Origin: Heracleum sosnowskyi
Taxonomy: Eukaryota > Streptophyta > Magnoliopsida > Apiales > Apiaceae
DNA length: 64,000 nt
Assembly (NCBI GenBank): GCA_030848705.1
Contig: CM061238.1
Span: 80,190,685-80,254,684 of the forward strand
Direction of reading: 5' to 3'
Part shown: positions 11,128 to 20,966 of the stretch, piece after piece
Layout: the number at the start of each line of letters is the position of its first letter
How positions within the stretch are numbered: position 1 is the stretch's first letter
Position numbers and translations under genes: made by a program
The notes under the pieces: model-generated
Database searches by the model: none
What the model saw: only the letters and a program-made list of their open reading frames with translations
Told to the model about the DNA's origin: nothing

Positions 11128-11518
11128 TTATGTCCTCTGGGATTGGTCCTGTAGAATACACTTATCAGAAGTGAAAAATATGTGTGATTTGGTTTGAGAT
11201 GAAAGTTTACTGATGGAAAGCAAATTGAAGTTAAAAGAAGGTATTAACAAGACATCATGAATGAAGAATGAAATGGAATGTAAATGAACAGATCCCATAT
11301 GAGTAACATTTGTTGTTTGACCATTAGGAAACTTGACAGATACAGGTGAATGAAGTATTGGTTGTAAGACTAGAAATAGACATTAAGGATAGCACAGTAC
11401 CTGCTATATTATGTCCAGAAGAAAAAGAATTAGGTTGAGAAACAGAAGTAGGCCTTTGCAAATTCTGAAAAAGAGAGTTCATTTGAGCTTGTAAAGCTTC
11501 CATTTGAGAATTTAGATG
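11128..11518 (-). pseudogene. Copia protease / pre-integrase remnant (copy A)
   Basis: Continues the copia polyprotein between gag and integrase. The protease core present in copy B (LDTGAINHMC) falls within a deletion of about 75 bp here, and an in-frame stop replaces a Glu codon near 11128. Sequence such as FLIHDVLLIPSF can still be followed against copy B. Confidence 0.7.
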
Positions 11519-12688
11519 TCATGCATCAGGTGAAGTGGAGCTAGAAATAGGATTAGAAACATCAGAAGAAACTTGAAAAGCTTGACTAGGCTTGGTGTTT
11601 CCAGAAGAAGGCTTGTTGAATGTTCTTTTCTTGTTCCTATTGTTGGGATTATATGGATGATCAGCTGGATATCCAATCAGTTTATAACAAGACTCCTTAA
11701 TATGGTTTTTACTATGACAATAAGAGCATACAGAAGGCAGACTTTTTTTAAACCGCTTATAGGAACCAGTAGAACCTCCAGCAGAATGAGCATTGTGTAG
11801 AGGAGTATTCTGTTGGGGAATGTTAACCATCATAACAATAGGGAAAGGATCACTACCATGAAATTGCCTTTGTTTTTCTTCCTGTTTAATGAGCATAAAA
11901 GCCTGATTCACATACGGCCATGGATTCATCATCAATAAATGTCCCCTTGCAGCAGTATAACTGCGGTGAAATCCCATTAAAAACTGAATCAACCTTCTTT
12001 TTTCAAGTTTCAATTCCCAATCATTCACAACACCACAAGAACAATTAACAACAGGATCTAAAGCCCGTAATTCATCCCAAAATCCTTTTAATTTGTGAAA
12101 ATACAACTCGACCGAATCATTTCCTTGCTCTAGTTTAAACAAAGCTCTCTGAATCTCATAAATCTTGTGTCCACTCACAGAAGCAAACCTCTCAGTAAGT
12201 TCATTCCAAACGGCAGATGCACTATCCATATAATTCATACTATTACTAATTTCATCGAAAACAGTATTTAGAATCCAAGTAATCACCATATCGTTTACAC
12301 GACGCCAATGAGGAAACAACGAAGAAGACTCAATCGGAGGCTTAAAATCACCATTAACGATGACTAATTTATTCTTAGCAGATAAAGTAATCTGAATTGA
12401 TCGTTTCCATGATGAAAAAATTTCAGATCCTAAAAGTTTCTTTGAGATTAAAACCATGTCTGGATGATCATTATTGTGAAGAAATAAAGGATGCAGATTA
12501 CTATCAATAGTAAGATTACTGTAATTGACATTATCCATTGAAGAATCAGTTGAATTAGGGACATTACCAATCGGATTTGTACTAGTTGTCGCGATGCTGA
12601 TAGGATTGACAGGATTAGCCATAACTGCACTAGCATATGAAGGAAATGCAGGAAAATTGGTTCGATTAGCAGATTGATTGCGAGACAT
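11519..12688 (-). CDS. Gag of a Ty1/copia element (copy A, C-terminally cut)
   Basis: 389-codon open frame starting MSRNQSANRTNF shortly after the primer-binding site. It has the UBN2-type copia gag domain (about residues 85-270: WKRSIQITLSAKNKL, MVITWILNTV, ELTERFASVSGHKIYEIQRA, ALFKLEQGNDSVELYFHKLK) and a zinc knuckle of the form CSYCHSKNHIKESCYKLIGYP near residue 325. A stop near residue 390 interrupts the frame where copy B reads on into protease. The copia lineage (Ale-like or another) cannot be settled because the RT domain is absent. Confidence 0.8.
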   Translation of the reverse strand: MSRNQSANRTNFPAFPSYASAVMANPVNPISIATTSTNPIGNVPNSTDSSMDNVNYSNLTIDSNLHPLFLHNNDHPDMVLISKKLLGSEIFSSWKRSIQITLSAKNKLVIVNGDFKPPIESSSLFPHWRRVNDMVITWILNTVFDEISNSMNYMDSASAVWNELTERFASVSGHKIYEIQRALFKLEQGNDSVELYFHKLKGFWDELRALDPVVNCSCGVVNDWELKLEKRRLIQFLMGFHRSYTAARGHLLMMNPWPYVNQAFMLIKQEEKQRQFHGSDPFPIVMMVNIPQQNTPLHNAHSAGGSTGSYKRFKKSLPSVCSYCHSKNHIKESCYKLIGYPADHPYNPNNRNKKRTFNKPSSGNTKPSQAFQVSSDVSNPISSSTSPDA

Positions 12689-12745
12689 TCAGAGACGAAG
12701 AAACCCTAGAAAATTGGGCGAATTTGTAGAAATGAAGTGCGGAAT

Positions 12746-12757
12746 GCTCTGATACCA
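12746..12757 (-). other. Primer-binding site (initiator tRNA-Met) of copia copy A
   Basis: Minus strand TGGTATCAGAGC, the classic initiator-Met primer site, about 2 nt from the LTR and about 60 nt upstream of the gag start. Confidence 0.85.
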
Positions 12758-12758
12758 T

Positions 12759-13097
12759 ATAGAGATTCATGAAATGAAGAACTATAACCATTTGTATCTA
12801 CATTTACGTATGTAAAATAACTTCACAGTGATGAAGAAGAAGACGTATAATCTCCATTAAAGCTCTAGAGAGCAAACTAGAAAAGTTTGTTACAAGTGAA
12901 GTAAAACAGAATCCAATACAATTTGTCCTTTTATCCTGTTGACTAGCAATGTGTAACTAATTAACTCATAACCAACTATTGACAGCTAGATATGATCCGG
13001 ATATGATTAGCTAATCATTACATCACTAATTGTGTAGACTTCTATATATCATAATATTATATTACTAAATTCATGCATATCATTCAGGTTAGTTACA
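12759..13097 (-). repeat. 5' LTR of copia copy A
   Basis: About 339 bp between the primer site and a minus-strand TGTAACTAACC start at 13097. The exact inner edge is uncertain because the expected terminal CA is not obvious. It has an equivalent copy at 59895-60233. No second LTR survives in the window. Confidence 0.6.
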
Positions 13098-14854
13098 CAA
13101 ATTAGTTGACATGAAGAATTAGACTAAAACTTTAGGTAATAGAGTATAATTAAGTTTTTATTGTGTAATAGAGTATTATTAAGTTTGGTATATGAGATTG
13201 AAATCAGGAATCGGGTTAAGGTAGTATAGGCGAGGTGTCATTTCTGATATCATGTGTTTGGTTAGAATGAATATATTTGATTTATGATATTTTCAATATT
13301 GATTTAATTATTTTTAATATATTTTTGAGTCATTGATTTATTTTTGTATTAAATTTTACATTTAATTTCTTAAATAAATATGAAAATAGTAGAATACAAT
13401 ATTGATTCCATATACTCCTTTCTCCAGAACACCTCCCCTAAAACTATTAGATCGTATGATGTAGTGTTATACATATTAATTTAATTTAATTAATTAATCA
13501 GTTTTAAAATATTAGTCAAATAAGTCAATTCAGGTTTTCAGATAGAGTGATACTCTAATTTCAGATATGACGGGTCTAGATTGAATTACATACTACCAAC
13601 AAGAAAACGGAAAGAAAAGTTCATGGGGTGTGCTATGTGTGTTTGGGGTATCTTAAAAAAGTTGATTTATATTTTAAAATGAATAAGTCTCATATAAGTG
13701 ATAGTGGATGAATTTTTATAAGTTGTATTGGTGTTTGGATAAATTTACTTATAAGTTAGTTACAAATTTGCTAATTTATATTTTAAAAATAATTATTAAA
13801 TACAATGAGCTAAATACATGCATTTTAAATTAAGAAAACATTTAAAAACACAAATACAAAAATATGAAGTATTAAAAGACAAAGAATTGAAGCAATAAGT
13901 CAATAAGTTAAGGAAAATGTACGTTGTTACTAACATTCAACTTATGAACATATAAATTATAAGTTGGTTTATAAGTTGGGTTGACAAACACCCTCCATAA
14001 GTTCGTACCTGTTTATAAGTTATAAGCTAGCTTATAACTAAGTTACCAAACAGGCTTTGGAGGATGTTAAGTGCAATTGAGATAACTAGATTATAGTCCC
14101 CGGGTATTTAAAAATTATTTAATAATAATTAAATTAAAAAAATTTATATTTGAGATTGAATAATATGATTTTGAAAAAATTAATATTAATAGAAAAAAGT
14201 GTGTTTTTGTGTAATAATAAATATATTTAAAAATTAATTTAATTAGATATTTTATTATATATCTTTTATATGTTATAAGATAATTTGCATTAATAAATTT
14301 AAAAAACTTAAAATTTACTATTTTATTAATAAACTTAGCATTAAAAATAATACATATTAATGATATTATTAAAAATGGAATGCAAAATTTTTATAATTTA
14401 AAATGGGTCAAAATAAGTTTATGGATTAAAAACCTAAAATGGATAATTAATTACGTCTATGCTAGATTATAACCCGTTTTACTGTACACATATATTTTAA
14501 TAATTATTTGATAATAATAAATTAAATAATTTTCTGAAAAAATTAATATTCATAGAATAAAGTGTGTTGCTTTTGTATATTATAGTTAAGTTATTTAAAA
14601 ATTAAATTAATTAAATATTTTAATATCTATATTATATATGTTAGGGGATAGTTTACACGAATGAATGAAATATTCAAAATTAGAAATTAATTCGACCTTT
14701 TTAAAAAACAATTACTATCAATAACATAAATTATACTAAGATTGAAAATTAAACTTTATAAATAATAATGGATTAAAATAAGTATATAAATCATTACAAA
14801 TTTATATATAAATACAACATAAAAAATGGATAATCAATTTTTTGACACGGATGG
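13098..14854. other. AT-rich flank shared by both duplication arms
   Basis: No coding sequence. It is collinear with 60234-61987. About 13640-14060 is rich in the inverted words TTATAAGTT / AACTTATAA, bounded by GTGTTTGG and CCAAACAGG, and resembles a non-autonomous DNA transposon (MITE). I could not fix its ends. Confidence 0.6.
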
Positions 14855-15450
14855 ACCATGCACACAACACAAATGAGGCAACTTTGTAGACTTTTAACAC
14901 TTTATTGCCAAGTGCCAAGGCCTATTATCAGTCTCTATCAAACTACCAAGTAAAAAAAGGTCATGCCTCGCCGATGAACATGTCAACTTTGTAGAGAATT
15001 TTTTTTTTTGCATTTTTCTTCTTAGCCGTGAATTGTAGCCTAGACATTTTGATTTACGGATTCATATACGTTACATTTCTAGTAAGAAATTAGAAACGGA
15101 CATTTCCATACATGTGTCATATCCATTATGTGTATAAACTGGTGTCCAACAAAATCGATAATTAGAGTTTATTAGTGAAATGGTTTATTGTTTCAAAAAT
15201 TGTTGATTAATCAAAATTAATTGATTCGGTGATATTAAAATCAAGTAAAAAAATGTTTTCGTAAAATCCGATTAACAATCTATAAAAATTGGATTAGGCT
15301 AAAAAACGAATTAATTGTAAAATGTGTAAGAAAATAATTTGAAATTATTTAAAAAATAATTAAACATTAGTACTACGCCTTAGGCACTGTAAACACGTGG
15401 TCGTAGAACTTATGTTTACGGTCAGTAGACACCCGAACCTGGGTCGTTTA

Positions 15451-15532
15451 CCTCGGGAGAACCAATCTAACATAATGATGTAAGAGATTGCGACTTCCTC
15501 GGGAGAACCAATGTAACAGAATGATGTAAGAG
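15451..15532. repeat. Two-copy 46-bp direct repeat
   Basis: CCTCGGGAGAACCAAT followed by TAACA, one variable base and AATGATGTAAGAG occurs at 15451-15486 and 15497-15532 with two mismatches. Confidence 0.8.
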
Positions 15533-15927
15533 CCGAGCCGGGTGAGTTCGAGCCGGGTATTAATTCGAGCCGAGCTTTTTTTCACGAGCTGAGCCGGCTC
15601 GTTTAATTAAACGAGTCTAATCTTCTGCCCGAACTCGGCTCGTTTAATTTCACGAGTCGAGCCGAGCCGGCTCGTTTAGTTAAACGAGCATATTTAAACG
15701 AGCCGGGCGAGCCGGCTCGTGTAAAATTACACTTAAACGAGCCTAATATTCTGCCCGAACTCGGCTCGTTTAATTTCACGAGTCGAGTTGTGCCGGCTCG
15801 TTTAGTTAAGCGAGCCCGGTCTTATGTTCGAGCTCGGCTCGTTAACGAGTTCGAGTCGAGCCGAGCCTTAATAAACGAGCCGAGTCGGGTTGGGCTCGCG
15901 AGCCGCTCGACTCGAATTACAGCACTA
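15527..15927. repeat. GC-rich GAGCCG/CGGCTC repeat block, likely hAT-like remnant
   Basis: About 400 bp built from alternating GAGCCGAGC and GCTCGTTTAATT/AAACGAGC words, so it is rich in inverted repeats. The right edge, read on the minus strand, is AGTGCTGTAATTCGAGTCGA, similar in style to the ends of non-autonomous hAT elements. No matching left end or target duplication was found. Confidence 0.5.
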
Positions 15928-16390
15928 AGTAGTATATCCTAAAATGGCTCGCATGTTAAGGAAATCATACGCCACTATTTCATTACAGGGCCCACTACTC
16001 TATCTGATTGCGTCATCTTTCTTACCCAATTTGAAATTCGAAATTTTGGATTTATTGAATTCAATTTTTAAGATTTGGATTTAATTTTTAAATCTGAAAA
16101 TATTTAGATTTGGATTTAGATTTTAGACATACCGATCCGAAACCCGACCCGAAATCCGATCTAAGCCTGATCTGAATCCAAAACCCAAAAAATACACGAT
16201 ATATATATATATATACTGGCCTATAACCCGTGCAAGGCACGAGCCTTAAAAAATAATAGACTAAAAAATTTAATGTGAACGAAAAATATTAAAATAAAAA
16301 TAAAAATTAATATGATAAATTATAAAATGAGAAACTTAAATATTAATTGAAACATAAAAAAATATAAAAAAATACAGATGGGGCTGAGGA

Positions 16391-16477
16391 ATGTTAGATT
16401 TTATATCTTTCCTTATTATTAATATTATTTTATAATAAAATAATATTAATAATAAGGAAAAATATAAAATCTAACAT
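16391..16477. repeat. 87-bp near-perfect palindrome
   Basis: Two 43-bp arms (16391-16433 and 16435-16477) around a single central base, with one mismatch. The arms begin ATGTTAGATTTTATAT and mirror exactly. The element could form a hairpin or cruciform. It carries no coding sequence and no clear target duplication. Confidence 0.9.
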
Positions 16478-16506
16478 GTTTTAATTAAAAAAAGTAATTG
16501 CCCATG

Positions 16507-17244
16507 TGTTGTGGAATAAAATCTGAGCTTACGAATTTAATGCGAGGGTTTAATGAGCTTCGAGCTTTTATGGCTGCACTTGTGTTTCGAGACTAAATCG
16601 GTCCTCACAAGATGCCTACGTATCTCAAATTGTTATTGAGAATCCATCCAAAGATGTAGTTCTTGGTGTTGCCCTCGGGGCTATGGCGGCAGGGGCACAC
16701 GAAGGACGTAGTGACTTGTATGTCCTTATTCGAGGATGAAGTCTAAAACGTAGTTCTAGAGGTGCCTTTGTGGCTTGTTGCGCCTTCGAGGCGTTGTGAC
16801 GTATGGAGCTGTGCCCAAAACGTAGTAGATGACGTATGGAGCTGTGTCCAAAACGTAGTAGAGGACGTATGAAGCTGTGTCCAAAACGTAGTTCTGATTG
16901 TAGGATCAGAGTCCTTATATAGGCGTCTAGAGCCTAGTATTTATGGTATGTTTAGGAGTCTTAGCGAATAAGTCTCCTTTTTGATAATGGATAAACATTG
17001 TATTTCTTGCAGGATAAGTCTTTTCCTTGTTGATAAAGGCTATGACTCATTAATTGCCTTTAATTGGGATTCTGGATCCTTCTTTGATGAATTTACCATA
17101 TTTTGGACTCTTTTTATGAGCTTTATATTTTCCCTATTTATTAATTACGAAATTAATAAATAATCTGGGTTTTGGGCCTTAAATACTTGGCCTTTCCATA
17201 GAATCAGCAATTATATTTCTATAATTACTTTTCTATCCATATCA
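16507..17244 (-). repeat. 3' LTR of the Retand-type element
   Basis: 738 bp, plus-strand ends TGTTGTGG and CATATCA. Near-identical to 24394-25131. Within it, GACGTATG(G/A)AGCTGTG with CCAAAACGTAGT recurs three times (about 16800-16900), a short tandem array also present in the other LTR. Confidence 0.95.
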
Positions 17245-17258
17245 TTTGCCCCCCAACT
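17245..17258 (-). other. Polypurine tract of the Retand-type element
   Basis: Minus strand AAGTTGGGGGGCAAA directly abuts the 3' LTR, in the position used to prime plus-strand DNA synthesis. Confidence 0.85.
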
Positions 17259-18735
17259 TCTGGGAAAATCTCCTTGGGGTTTTCGTAGAAGTTATAACAT
17301 GTTTTTCCTCCAAATTTTCCATTTTTAAGGGCATTTTGCGACCTCAAATTAGGTCATTTTCGACCAGGAAACAAGTCATTTTCGACCTGAAATTCGACTA
17401 GGAAACATGTCATTTTCGACCTGAAATTCGACCTGGATTTCGACCTCGACTGGAGTGAGGTCGAAGGTTTCGACCTCGATTTTTAAGTCTTTTTCGACCT
17501 CGATCCAGCCTTTTTTCGACCTCGATTGGTCCCAGGTCGATGGTTTCGACCTCGATTTACCAGTCATTTTCGACCTCGGTCATTCGACCTCGATTCCTCA
17601 TACTTTCGACCTCATTTTGCAGGTCATTTTCGACCTCGGTCATTCGACCTCGATCCAGCCTTTTTCGACCAGGATTTTCAGGTCATTTTCGACATGGGTC
17701 ATTCGACCTTGATCCCTCATAGTTTCGACCTCAAATTGGTGCGAGATCGATTGCCTCAAGCTCATTTTCTGGGCCATTTTCGACCTCGAGCCTTCGAACT
17801 CGATCCAGGGTCTTTTCGACCTTAGATCTTTAAATTTTGTGCCTTATTTTGGTGCAAAATCGATGGATACGACCTCGATTTCTCGTGTATTATCGACTTC
17901 GATCGTACGACTTCGTCTTAGGGTCTTTTCGACCTCAAATATTTTATCCTTGTTTTTGCCTTGGTTTCATTCCAAATTTCATTCTTTCTTGGGCCTTAAC
18001 TAGCCCAATTTTTAATTGGACTTAAATTATTCCAGCCTTGGGCCTTATTGGGCCTTATTGTTTGGGCTTCGAATTCGCCTAAGACCCAAATTATTTGGGC
18101 TTCAATTTCTATAATCCATAAATGGATTTGTGGGCCTTAACTGGCTACAAACGGTTGCCCTTCCTTAATCGGTTGGGTTTCCAGTCACTTTGATTATAAA
18201 AGAGTGGAATTTCCACTTTATTCTTCACTTCATACTTTCAGCTTTGGGCCTTATTGGGCCTTAACTTTTTAGGCTTTGAATTCGCCTGAGCCTCGAATTA
18301 TTTGGGCTTTTTCTGGGTTTAAAATGGCTAATCGCGCTTCCCAACGTCTATGATAATGCACTAGGATTTCATAGAAGTTATACCGGTCTTTTTCGAGACT
18401 TGGGGTCTTTTTATCCCTTACCTGGGACTTACCACCCCTTTTTGGGGATTTTAATGTACACTAGTGTTTCTTGAGTATCGTCTTGGTGTAAAGTGTGGAG
18501 CGACCTACACATTTACGACGATTTTGCCTTATTCGAGGCTAACTTGTCATTTGCATAAGCCTCTTACATCTTATACCATCTTGTTTTGGCTTCAAGCCTT
18601 TCATATCGAATGATGGAGTTTGGACTGAATGTCTTAGGTTTATGGGGTTTCAACCCTTACATAATATTCAAGTTTAAAAACTTGGATTGGTTTATCAAAC
18701 CTTATTTCTAGTAGTGAATCCATTCAGGAAACACT
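17259..18735 (-). other. 3' untranslated region of the Retand-type element
   Basis: No coding sequence on the element strand. The half nearest the LTR holds the TTTCGACCTCGA minisatellite (17340-17940). The rest contains two similar segments (about 18028-18110 and 18236-18310) rich in GGGCCTTATTGGGCC. Plus-strand ORFs here only run through the repeats. Confidence 0.75.
17340..17940. repeat. TTTCGACCTCGA minisatellite in the element 3' region
   Basis: The word TTTCGACCTCGA and close variants recur about 20 times in 600 bp at irregular spacing. A longer unit, GGTCATTTTCGACCTCGG plus CATTCGACCTCGAT, recurs near 17565, 17625 and 17680. CpG density is much higher than in the surrounding DNA. Tandem repeats in this position are known in Tat/Ogre-lineage elements. 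Confidence 0.88.
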
Positions 18736-19674
18736 TTAAACATAGTAAACTTTCAAGTTTGCAGCATGCCAAGTCCTTGGCACCTCATGCCCCTCGAGGG
18801 TTTCTAGCTTGTATGAGCCTCGACCAAATACGTTTTTAACGCGATATGGTCCTTCCTAATTTGAGGCCAACTTGCCTTTTTGTCCAACTCCAGATGCCTC
18901 AATCCTTCGGAGGACTAAATCTCCTTGTCGAAAGAACCTCTCTTTAACTGTTAGGTTGTAATAGAAAGATGCTCGTTTCTGATGCTGAACTATCTTGGCA
19001 TTTGCCTCATCTCTAACTTCATCAATCAAATCTAAGGCCAGCCTCAAGCCTTCCTCATTTGTTTCTGGCTCATAAGCCTCAACTCTTGGAGACGTGTGAG
19101 TAATCTCCACTGGAACCACTGCCTCTGCCCCATATGCCAACAGAAAGGGGGTAGCTCCAGTGGTGACTTTGCAGGTAGTACGATATGCCCATAGTATGGG
19201 GAGCAATTCGTCTACCCAAGTGTTTCTGGAGCGTTCAACTCTTTTCTTCAGTCCATCTAGGATAATTCGATTTGCAACCTCAGCTTGCCCATTTGCTTGA
19301 GGATGAGCAACAGAGGTGAAGCGCAGTTGGATATCATTTTCTTCACAATATTTCTTGAACTCATCATTGTTAGATTGAGTTCCATTGTCCGTAACCAGGA
19401 TTCGTGGGATTCCATATCTGCAAATTATACTTTCCCAGAAGAAGTGCATCACTTGTTTGGTGGTTATCTTGGCTAATGGTTTAGCCTCAATCCACTTGGT
19501 GAAGTAGTCGATTGCTACTATTAAGAATTTTCGTTGTGCACTTGCCATTGGAAAAGGTCCAAGTATATCCATTCCCCACATAGCAAATGGAATCGGTGAG
19601 TTTATGGATGTCAACATCTCTGGTGGTTGCCTAACCACCGGTGCATGCTTCTGGAACCTTTCACATTTCTTCAC
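18736..19674 (-). pseudogene. Integrase domain of the Retand-type element (one internal stop)
   Basis: Open from 19674 with KKCERFQKH, then the catalytic aspartates in WGMDILGPFP and VTDNGTQSN and the glutamate in HPQANGQAEVANR, giving the D,D,E triad. The frame meets a TAG at 18856-18858, where relatives have Trp (ASNW-EGPYRV). Beyond it the typical C-terminal sequence continues (EGPYRVKNVFGRGSYKLE, ending LKVYYV) to a stop at 18736. The upstream frame is shifted. Confidence 0.85.
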
Positions 19675-20216
19675 GTAGCTTTTAGCATCAGCAAGTATGC
19701 TTGGCCAGTAGAAACCTAGACGAGAGATTTTATGGGCAAAGGCTCTGCCCCCAAGTGCTGCCCACAGATTCCTTCATGTACTTCCTTTAGGGCCAATTCT
19801 GCCTCTTTAGGTCTCAAGCATTTCAGATAAGGAATGATGAAAGACTTCTTGTATAGAATTCCCTCAATCAAGGCATACCTTAGTGCTCTCACAGATAGCT
19901 TTCTTGCTTCTGAAGTGTCTTTGGGTAACCACCCAGTTTCCAGATGAGCTTTGATGGGATCTATCCAACAACTAGCAACATCAATGGGTGGTACCAACTT
20001 TCCGTTGATGCTTGGGGTCCTCAGGACTTGGAAGTATACACTCCCTGCATAGTTTTCAATTTCGAAAGAAGCAAATTTAGACAAGGCATCAGCCTTCATG
20101 TTTTCTTCCCTTGGAATGTGCTCTACATAGCATTCGTCGAACTGAGTCATGATGGCCTTTTCAAGTTTCAAATACTTGGCCATGACTTCATCCCTGGCCT
20201 CAAATTCCCCATTTAC
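19675..20216 (-). pseudogene. RNase H end to integrase zinc-finger region, frameshifted
   Basis: The frame 19716-20183 encodes the end of the plant-type RNase H (KYLKLEKAIMTQFDECYVEH, NMKADALSKFAS) and the linker to integrase (HEGICGQHLG). After GQHLG it goes out of frame at a run of G residues near 19750-19755. In the next frame the expected ISRLGFYWPSILADAKSYV follows. Confidence 0.8.
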
Positions 20217-20966
20217 TTAGGAAACCACTAGCCTCGAATCTCCACATACTTTCAGAGTTTTAACTCTCAAGGCTCCAGCCAGCCCTAAGCCAGCTATCAG
20301 AGCTTCATACTCGGCCTCATTGTTTGTCGTTGGGAAGTCAAGTTTTAGTGCATACTCTATGAGGAATCCATCAGGACTTTGTAGCACTAAACCGGCTCCA
20401 CTTGATTTTGTTTTTGATGCTCCATCAAAATAGAGCACCCAATATTCTTTGAAATCCATCTCTTGATCTTTCTCATCCTCCACTATTACTTCCTGCCCCC
20501 CGACTTCTTGGTTGTCAATGGTACATTCAACCATGAAGTCAGCAAGTGCTTGAGCTTTTATGGCCGTTCGAGGCTTATACTTGATGTCAAATTCGCCCAA
20601 TTCAATGGCCCATTTGAACAACCTTCCACTAACTTGAGGGCTATGCAAGATGTTTCTTAGAGGTTGATCAGTCAAGACCTTTATTTTGTGAGCCTGGAAG
20701 TACGGGCGTAGCTTTCTTGAGGCCATTACCAAGGCTAAGGCAAACTTCTCAATCGTTGAGTAGTTTATTTCTGCCCCATGTAGAATCTTACTCACATAGT
20801 AGATGGGTTTCTGAACCTTCAATTCTTCTTTTACCAAAACGGCTCCAAGGGCTGTGCTAGAAACCGCCAAGTACAAATAGAGAATTTCCCCTAGCTTGGG
20901 CTTTGCCAACAGTGGTGCCTCAGCCATGTATTTCTTCAGGGCCTCAAAGGCCTCTTGGCTCTCCAT
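20217..20966 (-). pseudogene. RT-linked RNase H plus second RNase H of the Retand-type element
   Basis: The first RNase H half has LYLAVSSTALGAVLV, KPIYYVSKIL, YSTIEKFALALV and LTDQPLRNIL. The second, plant-type RNase H begins WVLYFDGASKTKSSGAG (catalytic Asp in YFDGA) with NNEAEYEALIAGL and ends GDSRLVVS. The stop TAA at 20217-20219 sits where the family reads Gln (VVSQVNGEF), a CAA to TAA change. The upstream junction with RT is a frameshift near 20980. The presence of two RNase H domains is diagnostic of the Tat lineage. Confidence 0.85.

Larger units (their letters stand above)
10670..14854. repeat. Segmental duplication, copy A
   Basis: Direct-orientation copy of 57501-61987, covering a truncated Ty1/copia element, its LTR and about 1.75 kb of non-copia flank. 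Divergence is roughly 3 percent by eye, plus indels. Copy A lacks about 270 bp (matching about 57825-58095) and about 75 bp (matching 58438-58512). The left limit is an LTR insertion edge. The right limit is set by an element that interrupts copy B, so the original duplication may have been longer. Confidence 0.88.
14855..16506. other. Noncoding spacer left of the Retand-type element
   Basis: No gene seen. It contains a short tandem repeat (15451), GC-rich GAGCCG repeats (15527-15927), an (AT)n run near 16197-16213 and a long palindrome (16391-16477). The last bases before 16507 match the AT-rich repeat type that resumes at 25132, so the element at 16507-25131 is inserted into that repeat field. 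Confidence 0.7.

Noticed and set aside
10670..13097. Two independent copia insertions instead of a segmental duplication
   Set aside because: Sequence beyond the LTR (13098-14854 and 60234-61987) is also shared and collinear.
16230..16270. Helitron end suggested by ACCCGTGCAAGGCACG
   Set aside because: The short hairpin word is common in several plant repeat types; no TC start and CTRR end pair could be identified.
16981..17163. 60-codon ORF, repeated at 24868-25050
   Set aside because: It is part of the Retand-type LTR and therefore present twice; wrong strand for the element and no similarity seen.
17340..17940. CRISPR-like repeat array and repetitive ORFs at 17455-17825
   Set aside because: Plant nuclear DNA, irregular spacing, no unique spacers, no cas genes. 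The ORFs are read-through of a minisatellite in three frames on the strand opposite to the element.
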